From positions 69,407,205 through 69,471,204 of the forward strand of contig NC_080546.1 of assembly GCF_028640845.1 (NCBI RefSeq): a stretch of DNA of 64,000 nt. The letters run 5' to 3'. Of the stretch, positions 10,704 to 24,300 are shown piece after piece. The position numbers and the translations under genes were made by a program. Source of the stretch: Ahaetulla prasina (Eukaryota > Chordata > Lepidosauria > Squamata > Colubridae). Position 1 is the first letter of the stretch. Each line of letters opens with the position of its first letter. The notes below the pieces were generated by a model. The model was not told the origin of the DNA. It did not search any database and saw only the letters and a list, made by a program, of their open reading frames with translations.

Positions 10704-13700
10704 ATGGAGACGGCCTGCCCACTCTTGCCCCCACACCGAGGCACCACATCCGCATATCCTGCGCTACCGAGTGCCTGCCACAGCAGCCCTAACGCAAGCA
10801 TCACCACCCGGGGCTTCCTTTGCAGGGCAGCCACTGGTAGCCAAGCTCAGCCGTGGGTGAGGAGCATTGGTCATGGCTGGGCTGGCTGAGCTGTGTCTGT
10901 CAGCACTGCCCTTGGCGCGGCTGCCTGGTGTCTCGCTGCCAGGCACCTGGAAAGAGTAAATTGGACCTGTGGGCTCGCTGGTGGGTGCTCCGGTCAGTCA
11001 GCACTCGGTCAATCAGAATGGAGAGGAGCAGGGGGAAAAGGTCACCATCACCATAGAGTGGGAAGCACACTCCCAAAGTGGCAGGTGCCCTGGCTGGGGT
11101 TTGGAAACCGCAGAGGCAGTTTGGGGGAGAGAAAGAAAGACTTCTGCTGCTTTCCATGCATGCAGCCAAAAGTAGAAGCAGCAGAAGTCTTTCTCTCCCC
11201 CAAACTCTGCCTCTGCAGCTTCCAGCCAGGGCAGTGGCCTCTCTGGGAGTATGCTTCCCACTCTATGGTGACGGCTGAAGCTGGAGCCTGAAGGGAAAGC
11301 TGGCCCAGGCTGTGGCTTCCGCACTGGTGCTGCTGGTGGGCGCCGGTGGCATTGGCTATGAGCTCAAGGACCTGGTGCTCACCAGCTTCGCCCACATTGA
11401 CGTGGTGAGGCACCCGAGTGGGGGGTGGGGACAAGCTTGGTGCCTTTGGGCCGCTCACATTCTACACCCACTCCGTGGGAGGGGAGGTGCTTGATGGCTG
11501 CGTACGAAAGGAGCCTCTCTCTGCTGGACTCCCAGCTGTGAGTGCTCAGGCCGCCTGGGCCTCCTGCACCCCCAAAATAATAAGACCCCCCGATAATAAG
11601 GCCAAGCCCTTATTTCGAGGTTCAAAAGAAAATAAGACCCTGTCTTATTTTCAGGGAAACGCGGCATACAATGGACTGACTTTTTATAATAATTGAATTT
11701 TTAACATACAGCCTTTCCTCTGTTCAAAATTTACATATTTCTGAAAGTGCAGTTATTTTCTGTCACATTTATCTTGTCAATCTTCTGAGGACCAAAACCT
11801 ATGCCAGAGGAAAGTAATTAGTAAGAAGAGGCTTAAAAAAAATCACCATTGTATAGCAGGAAGAATTGGAATGAAATACAAACCATAATCTTATGTTTCA
11901 GGTAAATTTTTGACAAAGGGATAGCAAATAATTTGTGCTGCTAGTGGTAGAGTTCTGTTTATATCACACAATGAGAAATTCATATTGTTCTTTAAGAAGG
12001 TAAATATGTTTCTCATATAGGGTCCTTGTCTTTTATACTGTCGTTTTCCTTGTGATTAATATAATAGGAAGTAGCATACCCAAGTTTAACCTCTGCCTAT
12101 GACAAATATATATTTCCATTTTCTTAATTAAATCTTATGGTAGGCATAATATTAAACTGAATTACACTACAGTAATTTAATTAATTAAACATGCAAAAAG
12201 AAAAGTCAATTTACCTATTTCAACATGTAATTCTTCTAGTCCTTCCATGGGACCGTTGCCAAATGAGTTAGATCTGTCATAAACAAATATTTGGCAGTGC
12301 ACTATATATTATCTGCTAAAAGTAATTGAGTTTATGGGACTTAACTCTTAAGAGGTAAATATATGACTGTAACCCACATGAAATTTCAAGAGTTTTGAAA
12401 CTTTCATTTACACGAAGTGAACCAGAACAATACTATTTAAACTGAAACAGGAGATTCATCATTTCTAAGACAGAAACAAAACAATACACCTAAAAATACA
12501 CACACAAATGCTCAGCAAACCTGTATAGCAGGACTAATCACTCTTTTGTATCCTGTTTTAAATTACCTACTTTCTTTTGTCTGAACTTTCCAAGTGAGTC
12601 AAACCTGACCTTTTGATTTATTTTCAAACTAGATCTTAAAGGATTCATTTTTTTTATGGACGATAAAAGGCAAAAATCATATTTTTGTGCACTTATATAT
12701 GTATCATACATAAGAGCACAAAAACAATGATTTTTTAAAAAATGATTTTTTAATCCATCATAACAGCAGTGTGGTAAAAACACTTGCCTCCCACTTGGAA
12801 GGTTGAGAGTTCAATCCTAGTTAATGGTAGACGTTTCTCTCCTAGGGTGCAAACAAAAAAATATTTGCTGCAAACAGTAAACACTCAGCTCCATCCAGTT
12901 GCCCTGACTCTACCCTAAATTAAGGAATTACAGGGTCATAAAAAGGGAGTTTTTTATGTATCTATCATACAAATTAAACAGATGATTTGCATCTTTCAAG
13001 CAATTTAAAAGATTAAACAAGGGGCTATCTGAGGAACTGTTTTGCCCTGAAAGGACATGCTGTGAACCCAGTTGGTCAATGAATTCTGGCTGGTGGGGTC
13101 CAGAAGTAGAGACTTTTCTGCTGTGACTCCTGCCCTTTGGAAGATCGTGCAACTACCCTAAAGGGACTGAAGAACTGACTCTGCCAGCTGGCCTGGGGCC
13201 CCAAGGAGGGCGTACCATTCTAGACAAAGCTAAAGGGCTAAGATTAGACACAAAACCCCCCATGTACATCTTGCTCCCTTCCCCATAGCTTTCTCAATTT
13301 TAAGCCAATTTAATGTTACTATTTATTGCTTTGATTTTTTATTCAGGGTGGCACTTAAGTGGAATAAATAAATAAATGAATAAACTTACACAAAATTTAT
13401 AACCTGAATTAAGGTTAGGGTTAGCTTTAATTTTACTGGTTGTCATCTACTTCACTACTGCATTTATACTCAGCTAATTAATTTGCATAAGAATGACACT
13501 TGCATCCAAATGCTGCCCAGTGGTTTCATTTAATTTTATTTTTAAATTTCATTGGGGACAAAATCTCTTATGACTCACAATTTCATAAGAATCCAGGTGA
13601 TTTACAATATTTACAAAATAAAATACTGTTGGTGAAAAGGTCAGTCTCTGAATAGAGTAAAATCAGATAATACTTTACAATCAAAGTAATATTTGTGTTC

Positions 13701-15269
13701 GTTATTTTAAAATCATTTTGTATCCAGAGTTCATAAGGATGCTGTCCATCCTTTACTTATCTTTGCTACCGGTTCATGCGCGCATCACTTCTGCACAGAT
13801 CATATTTGATGACATCCGGGCAGGTGGGTGGAGCCTTCCACCGCTGCTGCTACCCGTTCACCCAAACCGGGGCAAACCGGTAGCAACCCACCACTGATGC
13901 CGCTACTTTTACTCTATTAGCTTTCTAAATTTCCAAATTAATTCTTTCCAAATTTCCAACATTTCCAGTGTTACTATATCTTACTTCCCCAATTAAACAT
14001 ATCCTGTTATGACAGAAAGCAGTAATGTAAAAATGGGGGGCAGGACTGGGCAGCAGGGTTGTGCTCCTTTTATGTGGGATGAGATTTCAATTGCCTGATC
14101 ATGCTGATAATTTTGATAGAATTGACTGTCCTTGTGGATATTCTGTTTGTATGTGCCCAAAGGGATATTGGATCTGCAAAAGTAGGAGATTTCATATGAA
14201 TAAAGTAGCGTCCACAACAAGCCACGATAATGTTAACATGACAAAAGATGCATCATGAGGTGATTGAGCAAATGGCATGTATATATAACACCAGGCTGTC
14301 TGAAACAAATATTTAAGTTGTGTCATTTACATGAGGATGTAATAAAAAACTTTCTCTATTCTTTCCCTTCCTGAGACCAATACTTATTTTCCTTCATTAT
14401 CTATCATTGTATAAAGTGGCTTTCAAATAAAAGAAAACATCTTATTTGCTTTTACAACAATATTGTAATTGTCATAATATATTCTCCTAGAGGTTTCTTA
14501 TTATTTTGGTATTGTCAAATTATCTATTTGCTTACAAAAATGTTTTTGATTATCTTAATTTGAGATATCACCTTAGCTTCAGATAAAATTCTATGCAAAT
14601 ATTCTTAGTTTATACTGACTCATTGTGAATTTATTATCACAAACACATGTAGAGTTAAATAGATTGTGCCTAATAAATCACATATTGCTGAGATACTGAA
14701 ATGGGTAAGAATTGTGACACAGTTCATGGAAGCGTATTCCTTTTCATAATATGTATTAATTTGATAAGGTGCTACCAGACTCATTTTGAGTTTTGGCTGC
14801 CATAGACTAACATCACTGTCTTCCTATACCGTAATATCGACAAAGATATTCATTTTCAGCATTTCTGAAACAATGGCACTGTAATTCACTAATACTTTTT
14901 CTGAGAAACAGTTTCAGACAGGTCATGGATGTACAAGCTAAAAAAAGCAGGAGATACCATTGATCCTTATTCAACTTATGGTATTTGCTTCTATTGAATT
15001 CTATGAAAACTTGAAATAACCTGTTATTAAACATCTTGTCAATCAAGGCAGTGATGTTGTGATAAGATGTAACTCTGATTAGTTTGAGGAGAAGTCCTTC
15101 TCTCCAGACAATATCATAGACTAGAAAGAGGTCAAGAAAAGCAGAGACATTTTCATGATTTCATGAAATGATTTCAGTGATAATTGTTCTTTCCTCTCTT
15201 TGCTTGCACCTACTAATAATGGATGGCTGAGTTTGTAGCTGTTTAAACTGGGTTCTGTAAATTTTTTAA

Positions 15270-15339
<70 letters not shown>

Positions 15340-18300
15340 TAATATTTTAATTTGTATACCGCCCTTCTCCCGAAGGACTCAGGGTTAAATTAGAGTTTAA
15401 TTTCATTATAGTAATTAAATTGTCAGATAGAATATCAACTCTAACAAATATTAGAATAGAATAGAATAGAATTTTACTGGCCAGGTGTGATTGGACGCAC
15501 AAGGAATTTGTCTTGGTGCATATGGTGCATATGCTCTCAGTGTATATAAAAGAAAAGATACCTTCATTAAGGTACAACACTTACAACACTTAATGATAGT
15601 CATAGGATACAAATTTAACACTTAATGATACAACACTTAAAGTCATAGGCTACAAATAAGCAATCAGGAAATAATATCAGTATAAATCGTAAGGATACAA
15701 GCAATAAAGTTACGGTCATAAGTGGAAGGAAATGGGTGATGGGAACAATGAGAAGATTAATAGTAGTGCAGATTTAGTAATAGTTTGATAGTATTGAGGG
15801 AATTATTTGTTTAGCAGAGTGATGTTGTTCGGGAAAAAAATGTTCTGGTGTCTAGTTGTTCTGGTGTGCGGTGCTCTATAGCATCGTTTTGAAGGTAGGA
15901 GTTGAAACAGTTTATGTCCAGGATGTGAGGGGTCTGTAAATATTTTCACAGCCCTCTTTTTGATTCGTGCAGTATGTAGGTCCTCAACGGAAGGCAGGTT
16001 GGTAACAATTGTTTTTTCTGAAGTTCTAATTATCCTCTGAAGTCTGTGTCTGTCTTGTTGGGTTGCAGAACCAAACCAGACAGTTATAGAGGTTCAGATG
16101 ACAGACTCAATAATTCCTCTGTAGAACTGGATCAGCAGCTCCTTGGGCAGTTTGAGCTTTCTGAGTTGGTCCAGAAAGAACATTCTTTGTTGTCCTTTTT
16201 TGATGACGTTTTTGATGTTAGCTGTCCATTTTAGATCTTTAGATATGGTAGAACCTATAAATTTGAAGGTTTCTACTATTGATACTGTGTTGTCTAGTAT
16301 TGTGAGAGGTGGAAGTATGGAAGGGTTTCTCCTAAAGTCTACCACCATTTTTACGGTTTTGAGTGTGTTCAGTTCCAGATTATTCCGGTCGCATCACAAG
16401 GCTAGTCATTTAACCTCCCATCTGTATGTGGATTCATCATTGTCTCGAATGAGACCGATCACCGTTGTATCATCTATAAACTTAACAGATGGATCATTAG
16501 AGATGCAGTCATTGGTATATAGAGAAAAGAGAAGTGGGGAGACCACACAGCCTTGGGGGTCCCTGTGCTAATTGTACAGGTATCTGATGTGATTCTGCTT
16601 AGCTTCACCTGCTGCTTCCTGTTTGTTATGAAGCTTATGATCCACTTACAAGTCTGTTCAGATACCTGTAGTTGGTTTAGAATAGAATAGAATAGAATAG
16701 AATAGAATAGAATAGAATAGAATAGAATAGAATAGAATAGAATAGAATTTTTATTGGCCAAGTGTGATTGGACACACAAGGAATTTGTCTTGGTGCATAT
16801 GCTCTCAGTGTACATAAAAGAAAAGATACGTTCATCAAGGTACAACATTTACAACACAATTGATGATCAATATATCAATGTAAATCATAAGGATTGCCAG
16901 CAACAAGTTATAGTCATACAGTCATAAGTGGAAAGAGATTGGTGATGGGAACTATGAAACGATTAATAGTAGTGCAGATTCAGTAAATAGTCTGACAGTG
17001 TTGAGGGAATTATTTGTTTAGCAGAGTGATGGCCTTCGGGAAAAAACTGTTCTTGTGTCTAGTTGTTCTGGTGTGCAGTGCTCTATAGCGTCGTTTTGAG
17101 GGTAGGAGTTGAAACAGTTTATGTCCAGGATGCGAGGGATCTGCAAATATTTTCACGGCCCTCTTCTTGATTCGTGCAGTATGTAGGTCCTCAACGGAAG
17201 GCAGGTTGGTAGCAATTATTTTTTCTGCAGTTCTAATTATCCTCTGAAGTCTGTGTTTTTCTTGTTGGGTTGCAGAACCGAACCAGACAGTTATAGAGGT
17301 GCAAATGACAGACTCAATAATTCCTCTGTAGAATTGGATGAGCAGCTCCTTGGGCAGTTTGAGCTTACTGAGTTGGCGCAGAAAGAACATTCTTTGTTGT
17401 CCTTTTTAATGATGTTTTTGATGTTAGCTGTCCATTTGAGATCTTGCGATATGATAGAACCCAGAAATTTGAAGGTTTCTACTGTTGATACTGTGTTGTC
17501 AAGTATTGTGAGAGGTGGAAGTATGGAAGGGTTTTTCCTAAAGTCTACCACCATTTCTACGGTTTTGAGTGTGTTCAGCTCCAGATTGTTTTGGTTGCAC
17601 CACAAGGCTAATCTTTCGACCTCTCGTCTGTATGTGGATTCGTCATTGTCTCGAATGAGACCAATCACTGTTGTGTCATCTGCGAACTTCAGTAGCTTAA
17701 CAGATGGATCATTGGAGATGCAGTCATTGGTATACAGAGAGAAGAGAAGTGGGGAGAGCACACAGCCTTGGGGGCCCCCTGTGCTAATTGTACAGGTATT
17801 TGATGTGATCTTGCTTAGCTTCACCTGCTGCTTCCTGTTTGTTAGGAAGCTTGTGATCCACTTACAAGCCTGTTCCGGTACCTGTAGCTGAGTTTAGCTT
17901 AGTTAGAAGAGTGTCTGGAAAGATGGTATTGAATGCTGAACTAAAGTCTATAAAGACGACCTTGCATAGGTCTTTGGAGATTTAAGATGTTGTAGGATGT
18001 AGTGCAGAGCCAAATTAACAGCATCATCGTTGATCTATTTGCTCGGTATGCAAATTGCAAGGGATCTAACAGCAGATCCATGATGGTTTTCAAGTGGGAT
18101 AGCACTAGCCTTTCAAAATAAGAATATCAATCTGCACAGTAAAACATAGCCTTTGAATCTACATTCTATTGTATTAACCACTTTTTCTTGATATAATATC
18201 ATGACTGACTGCATTGAAAATGGAAAAATGAGCCCTTGGTATGATTCAGATTGTCAATCAGCCAACAAGTCATGCAGCATCGAGATGGCAAAAGGTTTAA

Positions 18301-21300
18301 AAATGCCCCAATTCAAGAATGCTTAGAATTAAAATCTACTCTTATCATCTTGGCTAGAATGGCAAATAGAGAAATTGACTAGGTAGTCCATATCCATGTT
18401 TCAATTTCATTTCTTTCTGAAAAAGCAAGAAAACGGCTCTGTGTGATTTGTATCCTAATGGAGAATGCATTTAATATTTACACTAGTCCATAGCTATAAT
18501 ATCTACATAATAGCTTTTACCTACCAACCAGGATAGAGTACCAGAAGATCATAGCAACTAAGTATGGCTTGCCACTTATGAAGACAGCTCCATTAGCTGT
18601 GCTAATACAAAGTCATGCCTTTGAACTGACTTTTTCTAAAACAATCCTATAAAAAAGAAATAAATCATCTCAATAAACCAAAATATCATGTGATTTCCTG
18701 TCTATTGTGATCAGATTTTTTTGGGGAAAAAAATAATTCTGAAAACACAACTTTTTAATCTTTTTCTATTGAATTTCAGAATTAATATTAAAGTAGCGCT
18801 TTAAATAACATGACAGTTCTGTGGGTTGGCATGTGTTCAGAGTTGTAGATCATGGTTTCCATACATGGTGAAATCTATGAAGGGGATTTTTTTCCCCCCT
18901 AAAAATAGGAAATGACGGTTACACATTATACTGTGTAGTGTTTTGCTAAGCAAAAAGTCATCTGCCTTGTACTGCATTTGCTATTTAAGCAATACTTTAT
19001 TCTGGAATAGTTTATTTTATGAAACAAATAACTCCGGTCTACCAAATAAAAATTCTGAAAGCATTGCAGTCTTTTTAGATATGAACATTTATCATATCTA
19101 TCACACAATAATTATTTTGCTTTTATATAAAAACCGGTTAACATTGTATGAATTAATGTGCTAATGTTTGCTGTTTACCTTGTCTATCTGCAGAAAGAAA
19201 CAGGGAAGCTAAGAGAACAAGAAAGTTTCTTATTTTCAGCTGTTGTTGACAGCTATGCTAAAGTGAAAGCCAGTCTTAAAAATATTTTAAACCATAAAAC
19301 AATAGTTCTTGCTTTTTTCTTTCTCAAAAAGGAAAGGCTAAAAGTAGCATTTATCTTATTAGAGTGCAACATCAGGTTTATCTCTCAGAAATATTCCAAC
19401 TGCTTCCTGAGGATTTGGATTCATATGGTTTCCTGCTCTTGGACTTTAACAGTAATCAGCAGCAACAACTGCCAAATGTCCCAGCTTGTCCTAAGTAATT
19501 GGGGTTATTTATATGTACTCAATGCACTCCTTACCTCTCACATGCATCAGAGACAATGGATTTACATAAAGGAAAGTCCTGACATCTATTTCAATATTAA
19601 AATTTGTAACCTCCAATTAGATTTGAGTAATATTCTCATGAAAAATAGATAGTAAATTTATTAAAAGACATAGAAGAATATATATAGGAGTTGGATTTAT
19701 CAAAATCATTTTAAACAATTCTAAAAACAAAAACAAATAAGCATAATTGCATGAAGTTGGACAACAAGCATGACACATTATATTTTGACAGCTTGTATAT
19801 TTGGGCTTTAATTGTAAACTACAGGTAATCCTCGGGTTATGAGTGTTCCCTTAGCAAACATTCAAAGTTATTTGATCAGCGCCCCCTAGTGTTTATGAAC
19901 AAGTCCCAAAACTACGAATCTTGCAGCACCATGGTAGTTGTTTGCCCTTATGAACAACCTCAGAGATTCTGCAACATTTGTCTTGCACTTTGCCAGCCAA
20001 GATGGAGATTCAGAGGGGTGAGTCCGCCCCTCTGACTCTCCATTTAGGTCTGCACAGGCCTCACCTGGCAGTTAGCTGGCCAAAATGGAGCTCTGTTTAG
20101 GCATGTGCAGGCCTTGCCTGTCACATTGCAGGCCAAAATGGAGGTTGGGAGTGGGTGGGCCCTCACTTCTGAACCTCCATTTTGTCCTGCAGTGTACTGG
20201 GCAAGGCCTGTGCAGGCCTAAAAGGAGCTCCATTTGGCTGGAAAAATGCCAGCTGAGGCCTGTGGGGGCAGCCCCCCCCCTCCAAAACTCCATTTTGGCC
20301 TGCAATATCCCACTTGAAGCTTGCAGAGGTCCTAACAGAGCATCAGAGAGGTGCACAGGGATGAGAGGCTGGTGAAGAAACAGCTTGCTAGATCTTTGCA
20401 TGATAAGTGACGTGGCAGTGCAGATTGAATGGGGGGATGCAATTGTGGGGAGCATGAAGTATTTCAGTGGGTCGGGGAGGTGTTGGATGGTCTTAAGCAG
20501 GTGGCCTGTTCCATCACTAGGCCCCCAATGGCCTTCCCCACCCTGAAATACCTCATGTGCACTAAAAGAGCCTCACATTCGATTAGTGAATGTGTGGGCG
20601 AAAGAAGGTACGACATTCACTCCCACGAATGCTCAGGTTACGAATGGTTACATTCGTAACTTGAGGACTACCTATATTGCCATTTTGCTGAACATGAAAA
20701 ATCACTGAAATACAGTTTTTCCAAGATTTCCTATCATAAGAATTTGTAGGATTCTACCTTGGCAATATATAATTGACAAAGCAATGTTCTGAATTAACAG
20801 CAGAGACAACGAAGGGGAATGGTTTGTGAGAATAACTTTGAGAAGCAGGAGGAGGAAGAACTATAGCCTAGATCAGTGATGGCTAACCTTTTTGCCATCG
20901 CGTGCCAAAAGTGGGGGTAGCGTGTGTGCATGCCCACACCCATGATTCTATGCGTTCCACCCCCTGTGCATGCACGCACGATGCACCGGGGGACACCTCC
21001 CCCGGTTTTGGCACACGATGAAACGGTAGGCCTGTTTTTTGCCCCCCTCGGGCTCCAGAGCCTTTCTAGGAGCCTGGGGAGGGCGAAAATAGCCTTCCCC
21101 ACCCCTCTGGAGGCCTTTGGAGGCCAGAAACGGCCTGTTTGCCAACTTTTTATTCTTCTGAGTCCTGTTAAGTTCTCAGTTGCACATTTCTCTAACCATG
21201 CTTGTTTTCCTCCAGACATTTCAGTCTTTGCTGTTTGTAACCCGGTACTTCCAGTCTACCCAGCACAAACATTACAACTAGGCAACCTCATTTGCTTATA

Positions 21301-24300
21301 AATCTTGTCTAAACGGCAAGGTTTGGTTTTCCTTGTTCATAATGTTTAAAGAACTATTAAATGGCTTTGTTGTACTCCTTGGGATTGAGTTTAAAAGACA
21401 GTTTGCTATAGATATTTATTATTTATAATGCAATTATAATACAATTATAATACAATTATTTGTAATGCATGATTGTCAGAAAATATTAAACACTGTGCAA
21501 AAATGTAAATGCTATAGGGAAATAGCTTGAAATGTTAGATAAAGAAGAATGTCTCAGGGAAATGACAGATTTTTCATTTTTATTTTTTGCAACACAATGG
21601 AATGTTGGAAAGAAGATATGTAGAGGGTTTTGAGACTCTTGTCCATCAGCAGGATTACTTTCCAAAAATGAAGCACAATGGGACCAAATTTGGTGTTGAA
21701 AGAAAAAAGAGCAAGGAAAGATTGAATTTGAAAATGGTCTTGGTCTGGCTGGGAATTGCAGAAAAAACATTCCTGAAAAATTCCTGCAGTACATCCCTAT
21801 GAGAGAGGCAACTGCTAAGCTTCATTGTGATCAGAGCAAAGCATATGCAGCACATTTTTGTTCTTGAAATCATGTTCTGCCTATCTTCCTTGTGTTTTTT
21901 TTGTTGTTGTTAATAACTTCATTTCAAGTTCTTACAAAGACTCATTACCGTGTACAAGTACTGTTTTCCAGGGATATCTTTTGAGGTGAGGGAGATGTGT
22001 GAGCTTCACTCCTATGCATTAATAATGTTAAAAATTAGGGTTGTGCAGCCTTTTGGAATTTAAGGAAAAGATGTTTTAGAACATGTGAATATATAACTTC
22101 CACCTCTAATTCCTTAAAAGAACAATGGTCTCACATTTGCTCAATTATCTTCTGTATTTTGTATGATCCTGGAAAGAGGATCTTTAATATGAGAAATTGC
22201 AGGCAGTTGCTATTATCAACATGCTAATAAAAAGAAGCATATGGAGGCTATATATCAGTGATGGCTAACCTTTTTGCCATCGCTGCCAGGATGGGGGTGG
22301 GGGGTGGAGGGAAGATTCGCGCACGCGTGTACCCACACTCATAATTCTATCCACTCCGCCCTGCACATGCCCACACAAAACCCCTCCCCCCCAGCTCCTG
22401 GCACGTGAAGGCCCGGTAGACCCGTTTTTCTTTCTCATCTGGCTCCAGGTCCTCTCTATGCATCTGGGGAGGGTGAAAACACCCTTCCCCAGCCCCTTGG
22501 AGGCCCTCCGTAGGCCCGAAATGGCCCATTTCCCAACTTCCGGTTGGACAGGAAGTAACGTTTTTTGCTGTCCCCAGCCTCCAGAGCCATTCTATGAGTC
22601 TCTGGAGGCTGGGAAACAGCAAAAAAAAATAAAAATTCTTGTCCAACCGAAAGTTGGGAAACAAGCCATTTGGGCCTCCAGAGGGCCTGGGGAAGGCTGT
22701 TTTTGCCCTCCCTAGATGCATAGAGAGGATCTGGAGCCAGGTGAGAAAGAAAAACGGGCCTCCCCCCCCCGCGCAGGCCCTCCAGAGGCAGGAAACAGCC
22801 TCTTTCCCTGCTTCTGGTGGGTCCAGAAGTCTGAAATCAGCTGGAGCTGAGCCAGTGTGCCCATTGATATGGCTACATGTGCCATCTGTGGCACACATGC
22901 CATAGGTTCGCCATCACGGCTATATATTTTGGGCTTCATTTTATCCACTGTTTTGATCTTTTTTGGAATCAAGTTCAATAAAATATTTCATGTTTTATGC
23001 CATAATAAAGTTTTGATTTGATTGACAAATAGGAAATTTTATCTAGCTCTTTTTTTATTATTTTCATATAAATGAATGCAATGTGCATTTGATTATATTG
23101 TGATGACCCAGAGCGTGACACAAAAGCAACACAGCCAGAGAACCGATATGAGTCCCTTTATTATCACCAACTGTCCCCCAATGTCCCTTTCAAATCTCGG
23201 AGCTGGAGAGAGCTTTTCCACCAACCTGTAATAGAATTTGGTTGGCAATACTTCAGTCCCAAACATTGTAAGCAGAAAACTTCTTTAAAAAATCCAAAGG
23301 CAAGACAAGGTAATTAATCCGGCAAAGCAAGCAAAATAAGGAATTCCACAAGTAAAGTAGCATGGCAGTAAATCAAACCAGTTGGGAGGATGCCAGGATT
23401 CAAAGAAACACCAGATAAACTCAGTGTTTGTTCCTGACAACCCCCCCCCCCCATTTGCCTTTCCTTTTAAACTCCATTAGCACCTGTGCCTTGTAAAAAG
23501 GATCCGGTCCCTTTCCTCCCTCATATGCCACATAACCCACGCTGCTCTCTTCTCCATTCCTCCCTGCGCTGGCTAGGATGAGGACGGGGTAGGCCTTGGT
23601 CTTCATCTAAACCCCCCCTCTCTTGTTTTATCTCTCCCCTGCTTTGCCCAGCCTGACTTTGCTCTTCTCCAGTATTTTCCATAGCCAATGGATCCACTCT
23701 CTCACTCTCTGTCAGCCATTCCTCTTCTCCTTCGGATTCAGACTCCGACGGGCATGACATATACTGTTTATATATGTTACTTCTGATTTTATCATCAGAG
23801 CATCATATATTTTGAAACCTTACTTTAACCCTACACTTGGCCACCAGCAAAAATAGTCATACATTCTGAATCCTATAAACATTATTATTGTTTTGTTAAT
23901 TCAAATATTTAATTCTTTGACAGAAGCATATCTATAAATATATGTCTGTCTGTCTGTCTATCTAAACTATCGATATGATTTTAGTACAATATGTTTCCCT
24001 AATTAATCAATATAAACAATATTTGCTGCACATTTAGAAATAATAAAAGCAATACACACAATTAATAAGTAAGTAGGACCAGTGATGGGATTCAGCCAGT
24101 TCGCACTGGTTCAGGAGAACCATTGTTAACTTTCTGAGCAGTTTAGAGAACCGGTTGTTGGAAGAAATCTCCTTCCAACAGCCTTTTGTTTTTCCCACTT
24201 TACAGGGTTAATCCTGTCAAGAGGCAGGAAGGAGACATTCTGGTGTGCCGCTCGGTGTTGTTTGCAGTCTAATCCTACTTATCTTTAAGTGTTTTCAGAA

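Larger units (their letters stand above)
10112..11664. mobile_element. TA-flanked DNA element carrying foreign DNA
   Basis: Left end CTGTGTTTCCCTGAAAATA at 10112 and right end TTTTCAGGGAAACGCGG at 11664 are inverted copies; TA precedes the left end, while the right flank has decayed to CATA. The interior is a mosaic: an L2-type fragment on the minus strand (10237-10575), a CTC/CTG hexamer run (about 10673-10703), a hairpin (11055-11265) and a copy of UBA2 exon 1 (11287-11403). No transposase is seen. Confidence 0.65.

Noticed and set aside
10486..11494. Many overlapping open frames on both strands in a GC-rich block
   Set aside because: They are products of high GC content and of the inverted repeat inside a transposon. 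Only the UBA2-like frame has homology.
19158..19652. 164-residue open frame in intron 2
   Set aside because: No domain, no conserved motif, no splice context and AT-driven composition; open by chance.
23521..23760. Acidic open frame ([11 protein letters not shown]) on the minus strand
   Set aside because: It begins inside the first bases of a probable LTR, so it is more likely noncoding LTR sequence than a gene.
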